64,000 bases of DNA. Origin: Fragilaria crotonensis (lineage: Eukaryota > Bacillariophyta > Fragilariophyceae > Fragilariales > Fragilariaceae). The stretch spans positions 1 to 64,000 of the forward strand of contig JAKSYS010000326.1 in the NCBI GenBank assembly GCA_022925895.1, given 5' to 3'. The position numbers and the translations under genes were made by a program. A model generated the notes under the pieces. The model searched no databases and had not been told where the DNA came from. It worked only from the letters and a program-made list of their open reading frames with translations. This document shows positions 9,684 through 21,406 of this stretch, one piece after another (the stretch's first letter is position 1; every line of letters starts with the position of its first letter).

Positions 9684-11335
9684 CTACGTCACCTCGCGAG
9701 AAGTCAGGAGGATGAAGACAGGGTTAAACGTCTTTCCATCAGGTGTCGCGTACGAAGCGAACCGCGGCTGATTAAGCGAAAATGCGTTTTCAGAATTGTC
9801 CAGGTCACCTTCGCTCATTGTGTCAGACTCTTCCGCAACTGTATTCAAATCGCGTCGCAGTTTAGTGGAGTGTTTGTAGTCATATTCACTCCTGCACTTG
9901 CGCACTCGGCGTTGCTTTTGTCGTCTCTCTTTCCTTGATGGTGTTCGTAAGGCCTGGAACGACTTTTCCGCAGCCGCGCCGTTCTGTGTCAAAATGCCTT
10001 TGGGTTCCAAGACTAAATCTGAACCAAGATTGCGTCCAGCTTGAAGCACTCGCGATTGATGAATGTCTGATCCGAGAGATAACCGTACCGTACAATTCAC
10101 GTCGTACGAGGAAACCACAGACTTAAACAGATTCATCTCATCGACGGGAGGATGTCGCAGATCGTCGTTTGGGGAAGATGGGAGAAATGGAAGAAGATTG
10201 ACAATCAAGCTTCGCCTCCAACACAAACGGCCTAGCTCATGTGCACATTCTAATGTAGATGTAGGTCCCTTCACTGCAAATGACACAAGATGAGACCAAC
10301 TCGTTCGTTGACATCGTACCATACGTATATCCAATAGAAGGCTCGAAACTTACCCATAAGGTACTCAATCATAACCGCCCGGCGCCTTGCGAGTGTTTCG
10401 TAGCGTTCGCAGGAAACCCCGCGCTCACTTGTTGACATGTACTGATCCAAAGCTTCGAAAAGACCAACTAACCCATATTGGTGAGAGGGAAGGATTGCTT
10501 GGCGGAGCTCATTTGTTGGTGCATGCAAGTTAACTGCAAGTATAACACCAGGCAAGTCTCGCCTCAAATCGTGTATGCGAGGTGTGACGCCAACCGTGGA
10601 TATTGTTATCCTTCCTTTCTTCAAATGAAAAATACTCTCGAAAAAGCGACAGGCAGCTAGAACGGAATCATAATTATGAAGCGGTTCCCCACTTCCCATG
10701 AAGGCCACGTTGCGAATCGTAATCCTATCCTCCGCCACAGCCCGAGCAGCATGGATGACCTGCTCTACAATCTCGGCCGCACTTAGGTTTCGTACATACT
10801 TGGCAGATGAGCGCGAGTGGACGCACTCAACGGACGAGCCAATTTGCGAAGATACAGCGACCGAAGCCACCAAGTTGTCTTTTGATGAGGTGATGGATAT
10901 AATTGTTTCCACCGACTCCCCGTCAACCAGCTCAATTTCCAATTTGATTGATTTTCCGGACTGGCTTACAGTGGTGTTGTGAACGGAAGACGTGGTCGTG
11001 ACGAAATTACCTTCGTTGTCTTGCAAGCAAGAGAGCATTTTTGATGGCAAGCTCTCATCGTTGCTACCATCAGTTGCGTTGTCTTTGCAGTGCCTGACGA
11101 AATCCTGAAGATTTGGATAGGATTGCCGATGTAGCTCATGGTAGAAGCGTTCAAGTTGGATCTCACCAATGCGAACTCCCAATTCCCGCATCTTCCCAAC
11201 GAAACAGATCGAATCGATGACCGATGTCGTCAAAGGTGGGGACAGAGTCGCTTGCGACGATGAAGTCTCATTGGAGTATGATGATTGCGCCGATGGCGAG
11301 GCAAGCATAAAGTGATCACCGGCATCCGCGGTCAT
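9684..11335 (-). CDS. RlmN-like radical-SAM pseudoenzyme, copy B (two of three cluster cysteines lost)
   Basis: Exon 1 is 11335-10354, the intron 10274-10353 (80 bp, GTAAGT..CAG) and exon 2 10273-9684. I chose the ATG at 11335; the frame is open upstream to a TTG at 11419. The RlmN fold signatures are kept: ERFYHELHRQSYPNL, NLSAAEIVEQVIHA, FMGSGEPLHNYDSV, STVGVTPRIHDLRRDLPGV and VNLHAP. The cluster motif is degenerate: it reads GSSVECVHS (about 10810-10845), that is Ser-x3-Cys-x2-Ser instead of CxxxCxxC, and the second catalytic cysteine is lost (DIHQSRVLQ in place of DIASACGQL). The C-terminus carries an extra basic tail of about 100 residues (RKERRQKQRRVRK) that could bind nucleic acid or act as a nuclear/nucleolar signal. 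The intact frame points to a retained non-catalytic protein. Confidence 0.82.
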
Positions 11336-11759
11336 TTTCTCATTCGCAATGACGTCCAGAGAACAGATCACGAGTTTGTGCGACGAATGATTTTCAATAT
11401 CAAAATCCAGTCTCGTCAATCGTCAAAGCAGCACAGCGAACAGTTCTCACACGCGTTTTCGCCCGATACTAGGTAGAGCAGTCGTGTGTCGTGTGTACAT
11501 TGTACATGGGTTCGTAATCATCATGCATACGTGCATACACAATTCTGATAGCACACGCACATAAAAGAGGTGAATCTAAATATGAGAAAAAGGATAAAAT
11601 TTGTGAACATTTTGTTGAATCCTTCAGGCTCAGGATTCCAGTGTGTGAATGACCAGTAACCAGTAAGCTCAGATGACGGTAAACGCATGTAACTTAATAA
11701 GTTAGGGTCGCCAACAGCAAACCAGATCCAGGTAGCTTACTCCCGTATCGGTTGCATTG
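11336..11759. other. Spacer upstream of copy B
   Basis: No gene is recognised. It holds the presumed promoter of RlmN-like copy B and runs up to the left flank of the DIRS-like element. The exact border between host DNA and that element could not be set. Confidence 0.4.
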
Positions 11760-11950
11760 TTTCATTGAATTGTCTCATGAGGTGAGACACGTAGGTGTGA
11801 TGTCTCATCTCGTGTAATGGGGGAACCGTAGGGGTAGCCACAGTAGCACCCTACCCAATAGTTTCACCCTCCTCAGGGTCATGCGAGCCTGCATGGATTC
11901 GTGTAGTTTAAAATATACCAGACTCGAAAGGGTTGTTCTCCTTGAGTCCC

Positions 11951-12004
11951 GGGATCCCTTTTGGTGTGTTGGCACTAAGTCATCACCACACCAATTGGGA
12001 TCCC
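11951..12004. repeat. Hairpin inside the DIRS-like element
   Basis: An 18-base arm (11951-11968, GGGATCCCTTTTGGTGTG) and its near-complement (11987-12004) flank an 18-base loop; only a few positions in the middle mismatch. It lies beyond the recombinase end, where DIRS elements carry their complex terminal and internal complementary repeats. Confidence 0.6.
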
Positions 12005-12253
12005 AGGAGGAGATATACCTTCTTGAAGGATCGCCGACGAACATGGCGGATCCCCAATCGATCGGTTCGGCGCTCCTTAAACCACAGGTATCAGACGTCC
12101 GGTGCTTACTAGCCCAGACGTCAAGACCTTGAATTCAAAACCCCCATGTAGAGAAACAACCCAGACCTCAATAGCAAGCATGAGGGATTTCTTCTTGATA
12201 CAGACAGGGAGGTCGACTCGACCAACGAACAAAAACCTTTTTCCGCGATCTCC

Positions 12254-13621
12254 TCACATTGCCTTTGTGTATCGAAGAAAAGAGAGAGATACCAAAGAGA
12301 CATCGACATAGTGTTGGTCTATGGGATGGTTCACCCGGCTGGCTCCTGCGATCTCTTTCCTTCTCCACCGATTCACCACGTATCTGTCAGAATCGCTGAC
12401 CTTCATTGCAACAGCACGGGATTCCGATCCCCTCCGGAAGGATCGATAAACGTGATATTTTTCCGTGAGGTCCTCTGACGACTTTATATCCGATCCGAAC
12501 AAGGTGGGTCTGCGCTCGTGTATGTCGGACAAACACTCTATCAGAAGCGCATTCATCTCGCCGGTTGTTGATTGATTTCCCTGGTCATTGATGAACATTG
12601 GGCCCGATCTCCTTCCTAAGGACCTGTGAACGGCGAGAACGCCGCATCCACGCCTTGACGTGGATTCCGGAGTCGGTCACCTCCACGCATGGCATAAGAT
12701 GTTGGCTCGAGTGATCCTCACCCTTGAACCTGCCGAGAAGCGGAATCACAATATTGCCCGATCTTCATCAAAATGTTCAATCATGCCATCCAAGTCGGCC
12801 AACAATCCTTCAGTGCTTCGCAAGGACAACACAAAGCATATGCAAAAGTAAGCCCCTCCCAACACCCATTTGTGTCTCAACTTTTCGTCTTGTGCCGCGA
12901 GAGCCCGTCGTTCCGCTTCGGTTAGCAGCTCCTCCATTAATTCCACGCTTATGGCTCGGTTGGGCCTCCAGTCCTGACCCATTCTTTTCTTGCACCCCGC
13001 CATGAATCGAAGAAACCAGAGGGACCCACACGGGTCAGATGCCAACCTCTGGTAGCTGCTTCCTTGAGTGTCCGCTAGGGAAATGGAGCTGAAATTTGCG
13101 ATGGCTGACGCTCTGACTTGATTTGAATAGGTTGACCGAATCTTCCGGATGGTGTCCCATTGTTTGTGGCTCTCCGAGTGCCTTCCTTTTTCCAGCGAGG
13201 CCACAACCATAAGCAGTGCCACCTCGTACCCACAGTGATCATGCTGAGGCAATGGGCCGGGCGGGAGAAAGGGACCTCTTAAGCGAAGTCTCTTGTACGA
13301 CTCCAACATCTTCCGCGCCTGGTATGTATTCGCCTGTACCGTGGACCGAGCTCTACTCCAAAAGGCGTCCAAGTTGATTCTGCGGATGCAAGCCATCGCG
13401 AAGCTATCTTCTGCGGATTCCATATCCGGCCGCGAGTGGTATAGCTTACCAAAAATGCAATCGTCACATTCAAACGATACGAGGAGATCGTCGCCGTCTC
13501 GTCCAGTGCGAAACCGAGATGGGTCCTCCGGGCGCCTTGACCAACCAGACACCATTCGATCTTCGTCTCCCACTCCGGCCACGGAGGGGTTGTCACCTGC
13601 GATGAAGAAGTCAGGGGTCAT
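12254..13621 (-). mobile_element. DIRS-like element: tyrosine recombinase
   Basis: The segment matches the recombinase of DIRS elements, with INLDAFWSRARSTV, CGYEVALLM, WDTIRKIRSTYSNQVRAS, MAGCKKRMGQDWRPNRAIS and FVLSLRSTEGLL. In the family this enzyme replaces the DDE integrase and inserts circular DNA without target duplication. Fossil part. Confidence 0.75.
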
Positions 13622-16600
13622 TCCTGAAGTATAGCACTTTCCGCACCACAGCTTCTGGCATTTCCCTAAGCCGGTGACATTGTACCCAAAATTTGCGCAG
13701 AAGATCGCATGAGTCCACTTCCTTCTCGTCGAGCAAGACGCGCAGTTGCCTTCCCACTGCGTGCATCTTTGGGGTGTTCCGCAACTGCCACGGGAAGTGC
13801 CTGAGGAAGGGAAATATTAATCCAATTAGAATGGGCTCGTGCATTTCACATGGCCAGTGCAAAGATCCTGAGCGAAACTCCAACACAATGTCTGACGCTT
13901 TGAACAGATGCTTCAACCACAAGGGACAGCACAAGCGAGGACAAACGAATATGTGAGAGGAGGTTTGTCTCTTAATCCTGGCCTTCCTTAATTCAGCCAA
14001 GGCCACGTCGGCAGCAAAGGGAGGAGGAACCCAGACATACGTTCTTCCTTCATTAAGGACAGGGCGCTCGAAACCGTCCTGACCCCTCTCCCACCCATCG
14101 ATGTCGTGACCGCCTTCGAACCAGTCCTCTGGCTTGAGAACTTGAACTTGATCTCCAGCCCACCGCTTTATCCAATCCAGGAGGTCCGGCGCTCGGTCGA
14201 ACGCAGTTAGATGGATAGGGATGAACGAGCTCATGGGGTCTCCAGCCATAACTCCCGAAGCCAGGAACCCCCTGGACACTCCGTCAGTTCCTTGAGCTAT
14301 CATGCGAGTTCCGGCTACGTGAAAAATGTGGAGCTTGATCCCACACCTGGTTGACATTGCTCTCAACCGGATGATGAGATCCAGAAGCTTTGGCGAGGAG
14401 GACGAACCCTTGGTGGAGCATGCCTCTACTGTGGAGTTGTCGGTGAACATGAACACCTCCGAGTCCACCAGATTCCCGTTGTCAGCTTCGTCCTCCAGGG
14501 CCTCCACAACATTTGAGAATTTTTCCAGTTGGATGACTCGTCCTCTTCTGAAGAGCCCCATACCCCTATGCGAAAGTTGAATCCCGTTCCGCACGTGAAC
14601 GTGGCTCCAAGCCCTGTCCCTGACGCGTCCCCGAACCCGTACACCACCGTTATTATCTTCCCGGATCGTAAACTGACCCTGGGAACTGTTTCTGGAGCAA
14701 AGATAAATGCCAGCGCAGATACATCAGAGGACAAGCGAGTGCTGGCGGTAACCGTCTCGGGGTGTTTGAGTCTTGATCCCCACATCCAGCCTCTTCCGAC
14801 CAGCGTTCGTCCTTCCATCTCTTGTCCGCCATTTTCCAATCGTCTTCGTCTCTGCCTGGACGCCAGGAGTTTAGGGTCAGGTAAAGTCCCTTGAGGAACG
14901 GTGTTGCGTCGTCGAATGTCATCGTAAGATGATTAAGAAAACCCGTCATTCTTTCCAGCTCCTTGTGATTCAAACTCGGACGTCTTTTTGGGTCGTCGTC
15001 ACATTTTCGTTTTAACTCGGCCACCAGCTCCCGTCCTTTGTCCCACTTGTCTTGCGACACTGATTTAGTGATCGCCCTCTCGTTGATACAGAATATGGTC
15101 CCGGTCCACGCTCCTGCTAAAGTTTGAGAAGGTGGTCGAAACTTTCGCGGGGCGTCCTGCATTCCCAAGAATTGTACTCTGGCCGCGAATTGTCTGTGGA
15201 CGGCGTGGCAATTTTCTTTTGACCATCCAGTAATGCGGCAGTCGTCAACGAACGTCACAAAATCACCTGCAACGGCTCCTGCCTTGTCATTTGCCGAGTC
15301 AGACCATTTCATCACTTTTGGCTGTCTAGGGTCATAATGTTCCATGCATGGTAGGTTCAAGATGACCCGGTCGTATCTCGTTGCATTATTTCTGTCTCGC
15401 GGATTTCCCCGAATGAAATCTTCTCCCCAGTAATAATATCGGACCGCATTATAGGGACTGGGCCTCATTCCCATGAACAACCTTGACCATCGGACTAAAC
15501 ATTGACCCTTCTTTCCAACCGATAGGGGTGACTCCATCAACGGCACCATTGGTCCAACCTCCACTCCCGAGTATTTTCGAATGCTGTCGGGCATAGGGAA
15601 GTTGTGGAACATTTCGCCGAAATCTGCATCAGCCATCCAAGTGGAGAATGTAAGGAAGGTGGCCGCAGCGCGAGCCGTTGGCAGATAAAAATTTGGAGAC
15701 CACAAGCATTTATTTAACCCGCTTAAGGTCCCGTCAAACACCACCCGGATGTCGTCCAATCCTTTAGGAACCCCAAAGTAATGCACCTTGCTCTCCACAA
15801 AGCCTTCTTCAAGATACGACCGATGGAGCATGGCATCCAGCTTGGTCGCTACCATTCGTTGTTCGCCCGGTGATAGTCGCATTTTGGTTTTTGAAGTTCG
15901 TCCACGCGGCAAGCTGGCTGTCACAAAGATTTCCATACCGTCCCTTGCAGCAATAACTTGCTCCCTTCCATTCCATCGCCAAAACATGAGAACAGACCCC
16001 CGTGTCCAATCCCACCACGAGCTTTCAAGTATTTGGGTTAGCACCAATCTTCCTTTTGTAACATCAGTCATTAATTCCTTTGCTAGAATGTCCTCGTTCT
16101 CTTGTGTAATGACACAAACCTTCCCCTCGTCCTCCTCAGTGGCGGTAAGCCACTCGCCCCCCTGTTCGAAAGAGACCCGCGGAACCTTCTTGGGTCGCCT
16201 GCTGGTTCCGGCGGGTCTACTTTCCCTGTCGCGCTTATTGTGACCCCTCGCTCGTCGAAGTTCGTGCAATCGATTCTGCCAGGTCGGACCGTATTGTTGT
16301 TTCACGTAGGCCAGAAAGGATCGAGTCACGTTTCGCCGCCATCGACAAAGGCATAGCCGCTCGAACAAGGCAATGTGCTTTTTTGTGCACCACGGTATGA
16401 CGGTTTGGATTCGAGCATGCCACGGAAACAAGTCAATTGCGGCGCCATCGGCTTTAACCGCGCGATCGGCAATTGGAGTGAGAGCCCACGATCCTGGCAA
16501 CCAACGCTTCAGAAGGGGGAGCCAGTGTTGATCGGGAGTATGAACCCCGAGTACCCCAGTGGCGGTCTCAGTCATGTTCTTCAGATTTGTCTTTCTGCGC

Positions 16601-17553
16601 TTTGTATCCCTGCCCACCGGCGGTGCCAGCTGCGCCAGGACCTCGTCCATCATCGCCCGTAACATTTGCAACGGTACGATGTCGGATAGGAATCTTGTTT
16701 CCCAGCCTACGAAGTCTGGTAGTTCGAACGCCAGTGATAGTTCGCAAGGGTCGAGCTCTCGTTTGCCCCATCCTGTGTGAGACATGAACGTCGCATAGAC
16801 CACAGGGATGCTGGCCCAACCAATTCGGAGGCGGTCCTTAGTAGAGTAGTGTGGCTCCCCCGGATCAGGAGGGCATGGGGTGGCGCGAATCGAATGTTTC
16901 AGAACATGGCCCAGCGTTCTGGGTAAATCACGGCTCAACGTTATGAGGTCCAGGCCAGACACGCCAAAGGTTGCTCTCGCATTCGTGACACCTCCCACGT
17001 TTGGATGAAAAACGCTGTACCAATGCCACCCTCCATTTCCGGGCTTTGGGGTTCGTCGCCCTCCTGTTGATCGCCAAACCACCTTTATTGCGCCGTTAAA
17101 TGGATGGGGAGCAATGCAAAAGCCCTCGGATCCACTTATCCACCATAAGTCAGGTCTGGGAAACTGGGGCTCCAGTTCTGACGCTTTTGGTTCTTGAATA
17201 AACGTCCGGATCTTGCCCTCAAATCGCATCCACGTAGTCGGGTAATGGTCCTGCAACCGGATCTTATCCGCCGTGCTCATCCATACGGTGTGCCATTCGG
17301 CTGGTCTCAGCGTCCACAGCCAGACTGGACATCGCTCAAACATTACGCCACATGACTTGGGAGATACTAGCGCTCGATGTCCTCGTTTTATCTCTTTTAA
17401 CGCCTTGGGGTTAGCAAAACTAGTCGCGTTGTCAAAGAGAGGAGGGATTTCGTTGATTTCGAGCGCAGGTTGAGTTCCTAGTAATAGTACTAGTAAGTTC
17501 CGCGCTAGTAATAGAGGAGTCATCCGCCGCCGTCTGCATGTACTCCTCGTCAT
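13611..17553 (-). mobile_element. DIRS-like element: reverse transcriptase and RNase H
   Basis: The reverse transcriptase region shows YFGVPKGLDDIRVVFDGT, ADADFGEMFHNF, LFMGMRPSP and FVTFVDDC, the last being the usual palm-domain acidic pair. The RNase H region follows, with VYGFGDASGTGLGA, FTDNSTVEA and HVAGTRMIAQGTDGVSRG, a wording characteristic of DIRS-type RNase H. Fossil part. Confidence 0.8.
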
Positions 17554-17730
17554 TCTCCCCCGTCTTCCTCCCCTGTCATCCTCGAGGGCGATCCTCTAAG
17601 GCCTTGATACGACGGATCGCTGCTGCCAGATCCGATGCCAATGACGCCGTTTTTGTGGAAGCCGTGTCCGACTTGGTCGCCGCCGACCGCGCTTCCAAGG
17701 ATGCCTTCGTCAGCGTGACATTCATGGTTG

Positions 17731-20054
17731 TCACCTTGTCTGATAGGAGTTCCACCTTCTCTGATCCCGAGTTGGTAGCAGGAAACGAATAAACTCGGTT
17801 GACACTGACGGGTGATTCTCGAATTGGTGTTCAACATAACCTGCCATTATGTCTTGCGACCTGAAGCTTGCGTACAGAACGTGAGCACAAATAGACTCCG
17901 GATCACCTAAAGTCATGGCTTGCATCACTCCGTCCTTCGGGACGAACAACTCCTCACAGACCTTGTCCAAAATCTGCATGGTCAGACACCATGCCGCATC
18001 CGATGAGAATTTTGATTGGACGTGCAATTTTTCGTAGATTGCATCAATTGCACCCACGAGCTGAGTGATGGACGTCACCGTGGCTGTGAGACTGTGAGTC
18101 GCAATGAGATGTGCCTGAGACAAATGAACTCTTCCTCCCAAAGCGTGGTTAATGTCTTGCGTCACCGAGGAATGAAGAATATTCATCTGTTTAACGATGT
18201 GTTCTCTGACCCCTCCTCCTCCCGATTTCCAATCCGTTTGCTTCATGAGCTTGCTGAGCCTCGACGTGTTCCGTAAATACATCATAGCTGGCCGACCTTT
18301 GTGGAAGATCCTAGGTTGAAGATTGTTCAGAGCCTCCAGTGCTGCCGCCTCCGCGCCTGTCGTGATTTTGAGCTTGATCCTAGATTCCATTGTCTTCCAG
18401 GTGTTGCTTGCTGACGCATGAATATCGTCCGCTCCACATATCCTGTCCAACATCAGAAGAGGGTCCATAATGAGTCCATACCGATTTCCAGGAAAGTTTT
18501 TGACAGCCCACTCGTGACATTCATTCACGCTTCGAAATCCTAACCCTCCAAACTTCACTGCATTCCCATCCCCCGCGGTTTTGAGCACTCTAAGCTCCAC
18601 GTCAAACATATCCAACCTACGTTCCATCTCTTGACGCAGGCCATCGCTTCCGCCTTTCTCAAACCCGTCACCTGTGCCTCCCGGCGGAGTTGAATACCGA
18701 TCATGCTGCTCGTTCTGAGTATGCATCGAGTTATCGCTCATCATCTTCATCAAATCGTCCACCGAGTCACCCGCCCTCTGATCAAATCGTGCCTTCTTCA
18801 ATCTTCCACTTAAGCCAAACTCCATCTCGTCCAACCTCTTTTCCCAGGTTCTCTTTTCCTCTAACAGCCCGCCAATGGACGCTTTCATTGCTTCGAACTC
18901 TGGGGAGATTTGCTTCATCTTTTGCATTACCATGGTTAAGATCTCGAGGAACCTGTCTGCTTTATGTTTCGCCTCCGTCGGGTCGTGGGACTCGATGAAC
19001 TCGTTAACTGAAATCTTGAATGGGAGAATATCTGCCTCCAGACCTGCAAGCGATTCCCCCACCCGATTCACTTCGTCGACGATAAACGATGTCGTACCCC
19101 ACAGGGTAGGGGACTCAAACTTGACATCGATCACGGCCATCGGGGCACCAAGATTGGTTTTCAATGACTGAATTGCCCCAGCCATTAACATTGCATCCCT
19201 TTCATTGGCTACGAACCTTTCAAGAGTCACCCTCGCCACGTCTTCCAGGGCACCACCCATAGTTACCATACTTGTTTCCACTGTAGCCAAGGTCTTTGTG
19301 AGGAACTCTTTAGTTATTCCCGTGCGAATCGTCTGGTCGAGCACGTCCGCATCAATTGGCAACATCCGTTCATGGTTTAGGAACTCCCAGTCTTCTCCAA
19401 ATGGCCCCACATCCTTTGGGTCCCTCTTGCGTTTGGATGGAGTGCGGAACAAGTCTGCTTTATCAATAAACTCAGTTGCCTCCTTGACATCCTCAGATGA
19501 GGCCATAGATTCCGTTCCACAGTCAACTGCTTGGAATTCTTTTGACCATTCCAACAGTCCCATCGTTTTCCTTCCCAATCGCCCCAGATCTTTTCGGGAA
19601 TTCTTTTCCAAGCCAAGATAGGCTCACGAAAAGCCGTAAACGGGGCTGGCCTCTGAATCACCACCACTTCTGTTTCTTTTACGACAAGAGCTATTTTGTG
19701 CTCCATGTGGGACTTCACCTTGCAGTCCACCTTGTAACAAAACGCACTTCCCACACCAATCATTCCAAAACATAAACCCGGGGTCGAACGATCAAGTTTG
19801 ACAACAGAAAACAACTTAGAAGGTGGCGTACCTGAAGAGCTTCCCGAAACCCCCCTATCCCGAAGGATCGGAGGATTCCCCAAAGTGGCCGACGCGGCAG
19901 GCGGCGGAAACAAGGAAGAGGCATCTCCGAGGAGAGCGAGAAGAGGATCAGACATGATACGGGCACAAGCGGGCAAGAAAAAAGAATCAAATGAGAGGAA
20001 ATAGAGACGAAACAACCTTGGATGTACGGTCCGAGGGCGAAGGTCAATATCCAA
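17731..20054 (-). mobile_element. DIRS-like element: 5' gag-like region
   Basis: This part encodes a helix-rich, charged protein with no enzyme motif, in the place where DIRS elements carry their gag-like product. An upstream segment (about 20054-19640) has a small Cys/His-containing stretch near its start. Assigned by position and composition, as a fossil part. Confidence 0.55.
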
Positions 20055-20260
20055 ACAAGTGAGGATAGTACCAAAGTAATCCTGACCAGGTACTCGTTCT
20101 GTTTGCTCAAACTCCTCAAGTAAACGACCTTGAGGTAAACCATCTTGAGTAACTGAGTAACGGGTAACCTGGTCAATCTTGTACCAGTTGGCGGGGACTT
20201 CATGGTCTCAGGGAAGAATGGCTGAGACAACTACCCAACGTAGCGGTTCGTCATCGAGCT

Positions 20261-20468
20261 CCTTTTGAAACGGGTCGGGACAGACTTGTTACTCAAAAGG
20301 ATTCCGATGACAGCCACTGACACAGGATAGCGTGTACCGTCGCCCGAGCGCACTGAGTACAGTCATTCTGTTCACCGGCATCCCACTTAACCTGGAGGTA
20401 CGCGGAGAGGCGATGAGTCAGAGACAGACAGGCCCAAGATTGCAATAATGCTCAGGCAGACTACAGTA
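20261..20468. other. Short spacer left of the first MITE
   Basis: Nothing is recognised between the presumed end of the DIRS-like element and the TA at 20467-20468. Confidence 0.3.
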
Positions 20469-21037
20469 CCACATAAAAAGTGCCTGGAGCCGTTAAACGG
20501 GGTTTTTTCGCCTCCTCCTACAAAAAAGTCACTCAATTTCAAGAAATTGATAGCACTTGCAATGGAAGAGTTGATCTCTGATATACAATATAACAATGTT
20601 GTCTGGAGCAGTGAAGAAACCAATTGGTAGACTGGGTTGTAAAGCTCACTGGAAGTTGAGGGGTTGCAATTTTTCTCCCCTCGGGGATTTCACCCCACCA
20701 TTGATCGCGTACCACCAATAGGGAAAACTCTGTAGCAGAAAACACATACAAAATCATAGTCAAATGAGGTGAAAAATCTCAACCGATGCCTAAATAATGT
20801 CTCAAGGTATGTATACATTTAAATGAAGTGCCTGGAGCTGTTAAATTCTAAAATGAGCGTCACAAGTTCAGCAACAACTTCATCAATTCTTGCTCTGGTA
20901 AAGAATGATTAATGTTCTGATAGCCAAGAACATTACACAGCATTTGTAAGCAAGAGAATTGAAATCAAAGCATTTTGAGCAAGATATCTTTAGTCCACAA
21001 CGGGTGAAAGTAACGGCTCCAGGCACTTTTTATGTGG
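20469..21037. mobile_element. MITE copy 1 (TA-flanked, Tc1/mariner-like ends)
   Basis: A non-autonomous element of 569 bp bounded by a near-perfect inverted repeat of about 27 bp that starts CCACATAAAAAGTGCCTGGA; TA dinucleotides lie immediately outside on both sides (20467-20468 and 21038-21039). A second copy of the same family occurs in inverted orientation at 24098-24700, similar across its whole length. A variant of the terminal word (GTGCCTGGAGCTGTTAA) recurs inside near 20830, so the family may be a composite of an older and a newer end. No transposase frame of its own is seen. The TA duplication suggests Tc1/mariner-type mobilisation. Confidence 0.8.
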
Positions 21038-21406
21038 TAAAAGATAATTGACTGAAGTGCAGGAAGCAAGAAGCATAGTAGAGCTTTTGGATAGCTTGAT
21101 TGCTTTATGGAGGGTCAATGCTTATCAATCTGGAGCCAAACTCAAATATCTCAATAAAACAGTGGATACTACTGCGGACACAACCAATATCCAATCTGCT
21201 ACTATGTGGTTAGGATTACTGAGCACTTTAAGTTGAGGATCCTCTACTTTTTTCCTTTTAGGGAAAATGCGGCTGAATGGGTTGTGTGGAGCAAACAGCT
21301 TAACCAACAGGCAGCCGGTGAACTCATGACCCATAAGGTTAGCACCAGATGAGAAGCCTCATGGGAAATTAGTGCGAGGCACATCTGGATCGCTCTGTCT
21401 TGCAAG

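Larger units (their letters stand above)
11760..20260 (-). mobile_element. DIRS-like tyrosine-recombinase retroelement (broken)
   Basis: A retroelement of the DIRS order, read on the minus strand. The parts in order are a 5' gag-like region (about 20054-17731), reverse transcriptase with RNase H (about 17553-13611) and a tyrosine recombinase (about 13621-12254). There is no integrase or aspartic protease, which separates it from Copia and Ty3 elements. It is broken, with roughly half a dozen interruptions, but the parts remain easy to recognise, so it is not very old. Outer limits are approximate because I could not pair the terminal repeats. A strong hairpin lies at 11951-12004. Confidence 0.75.
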
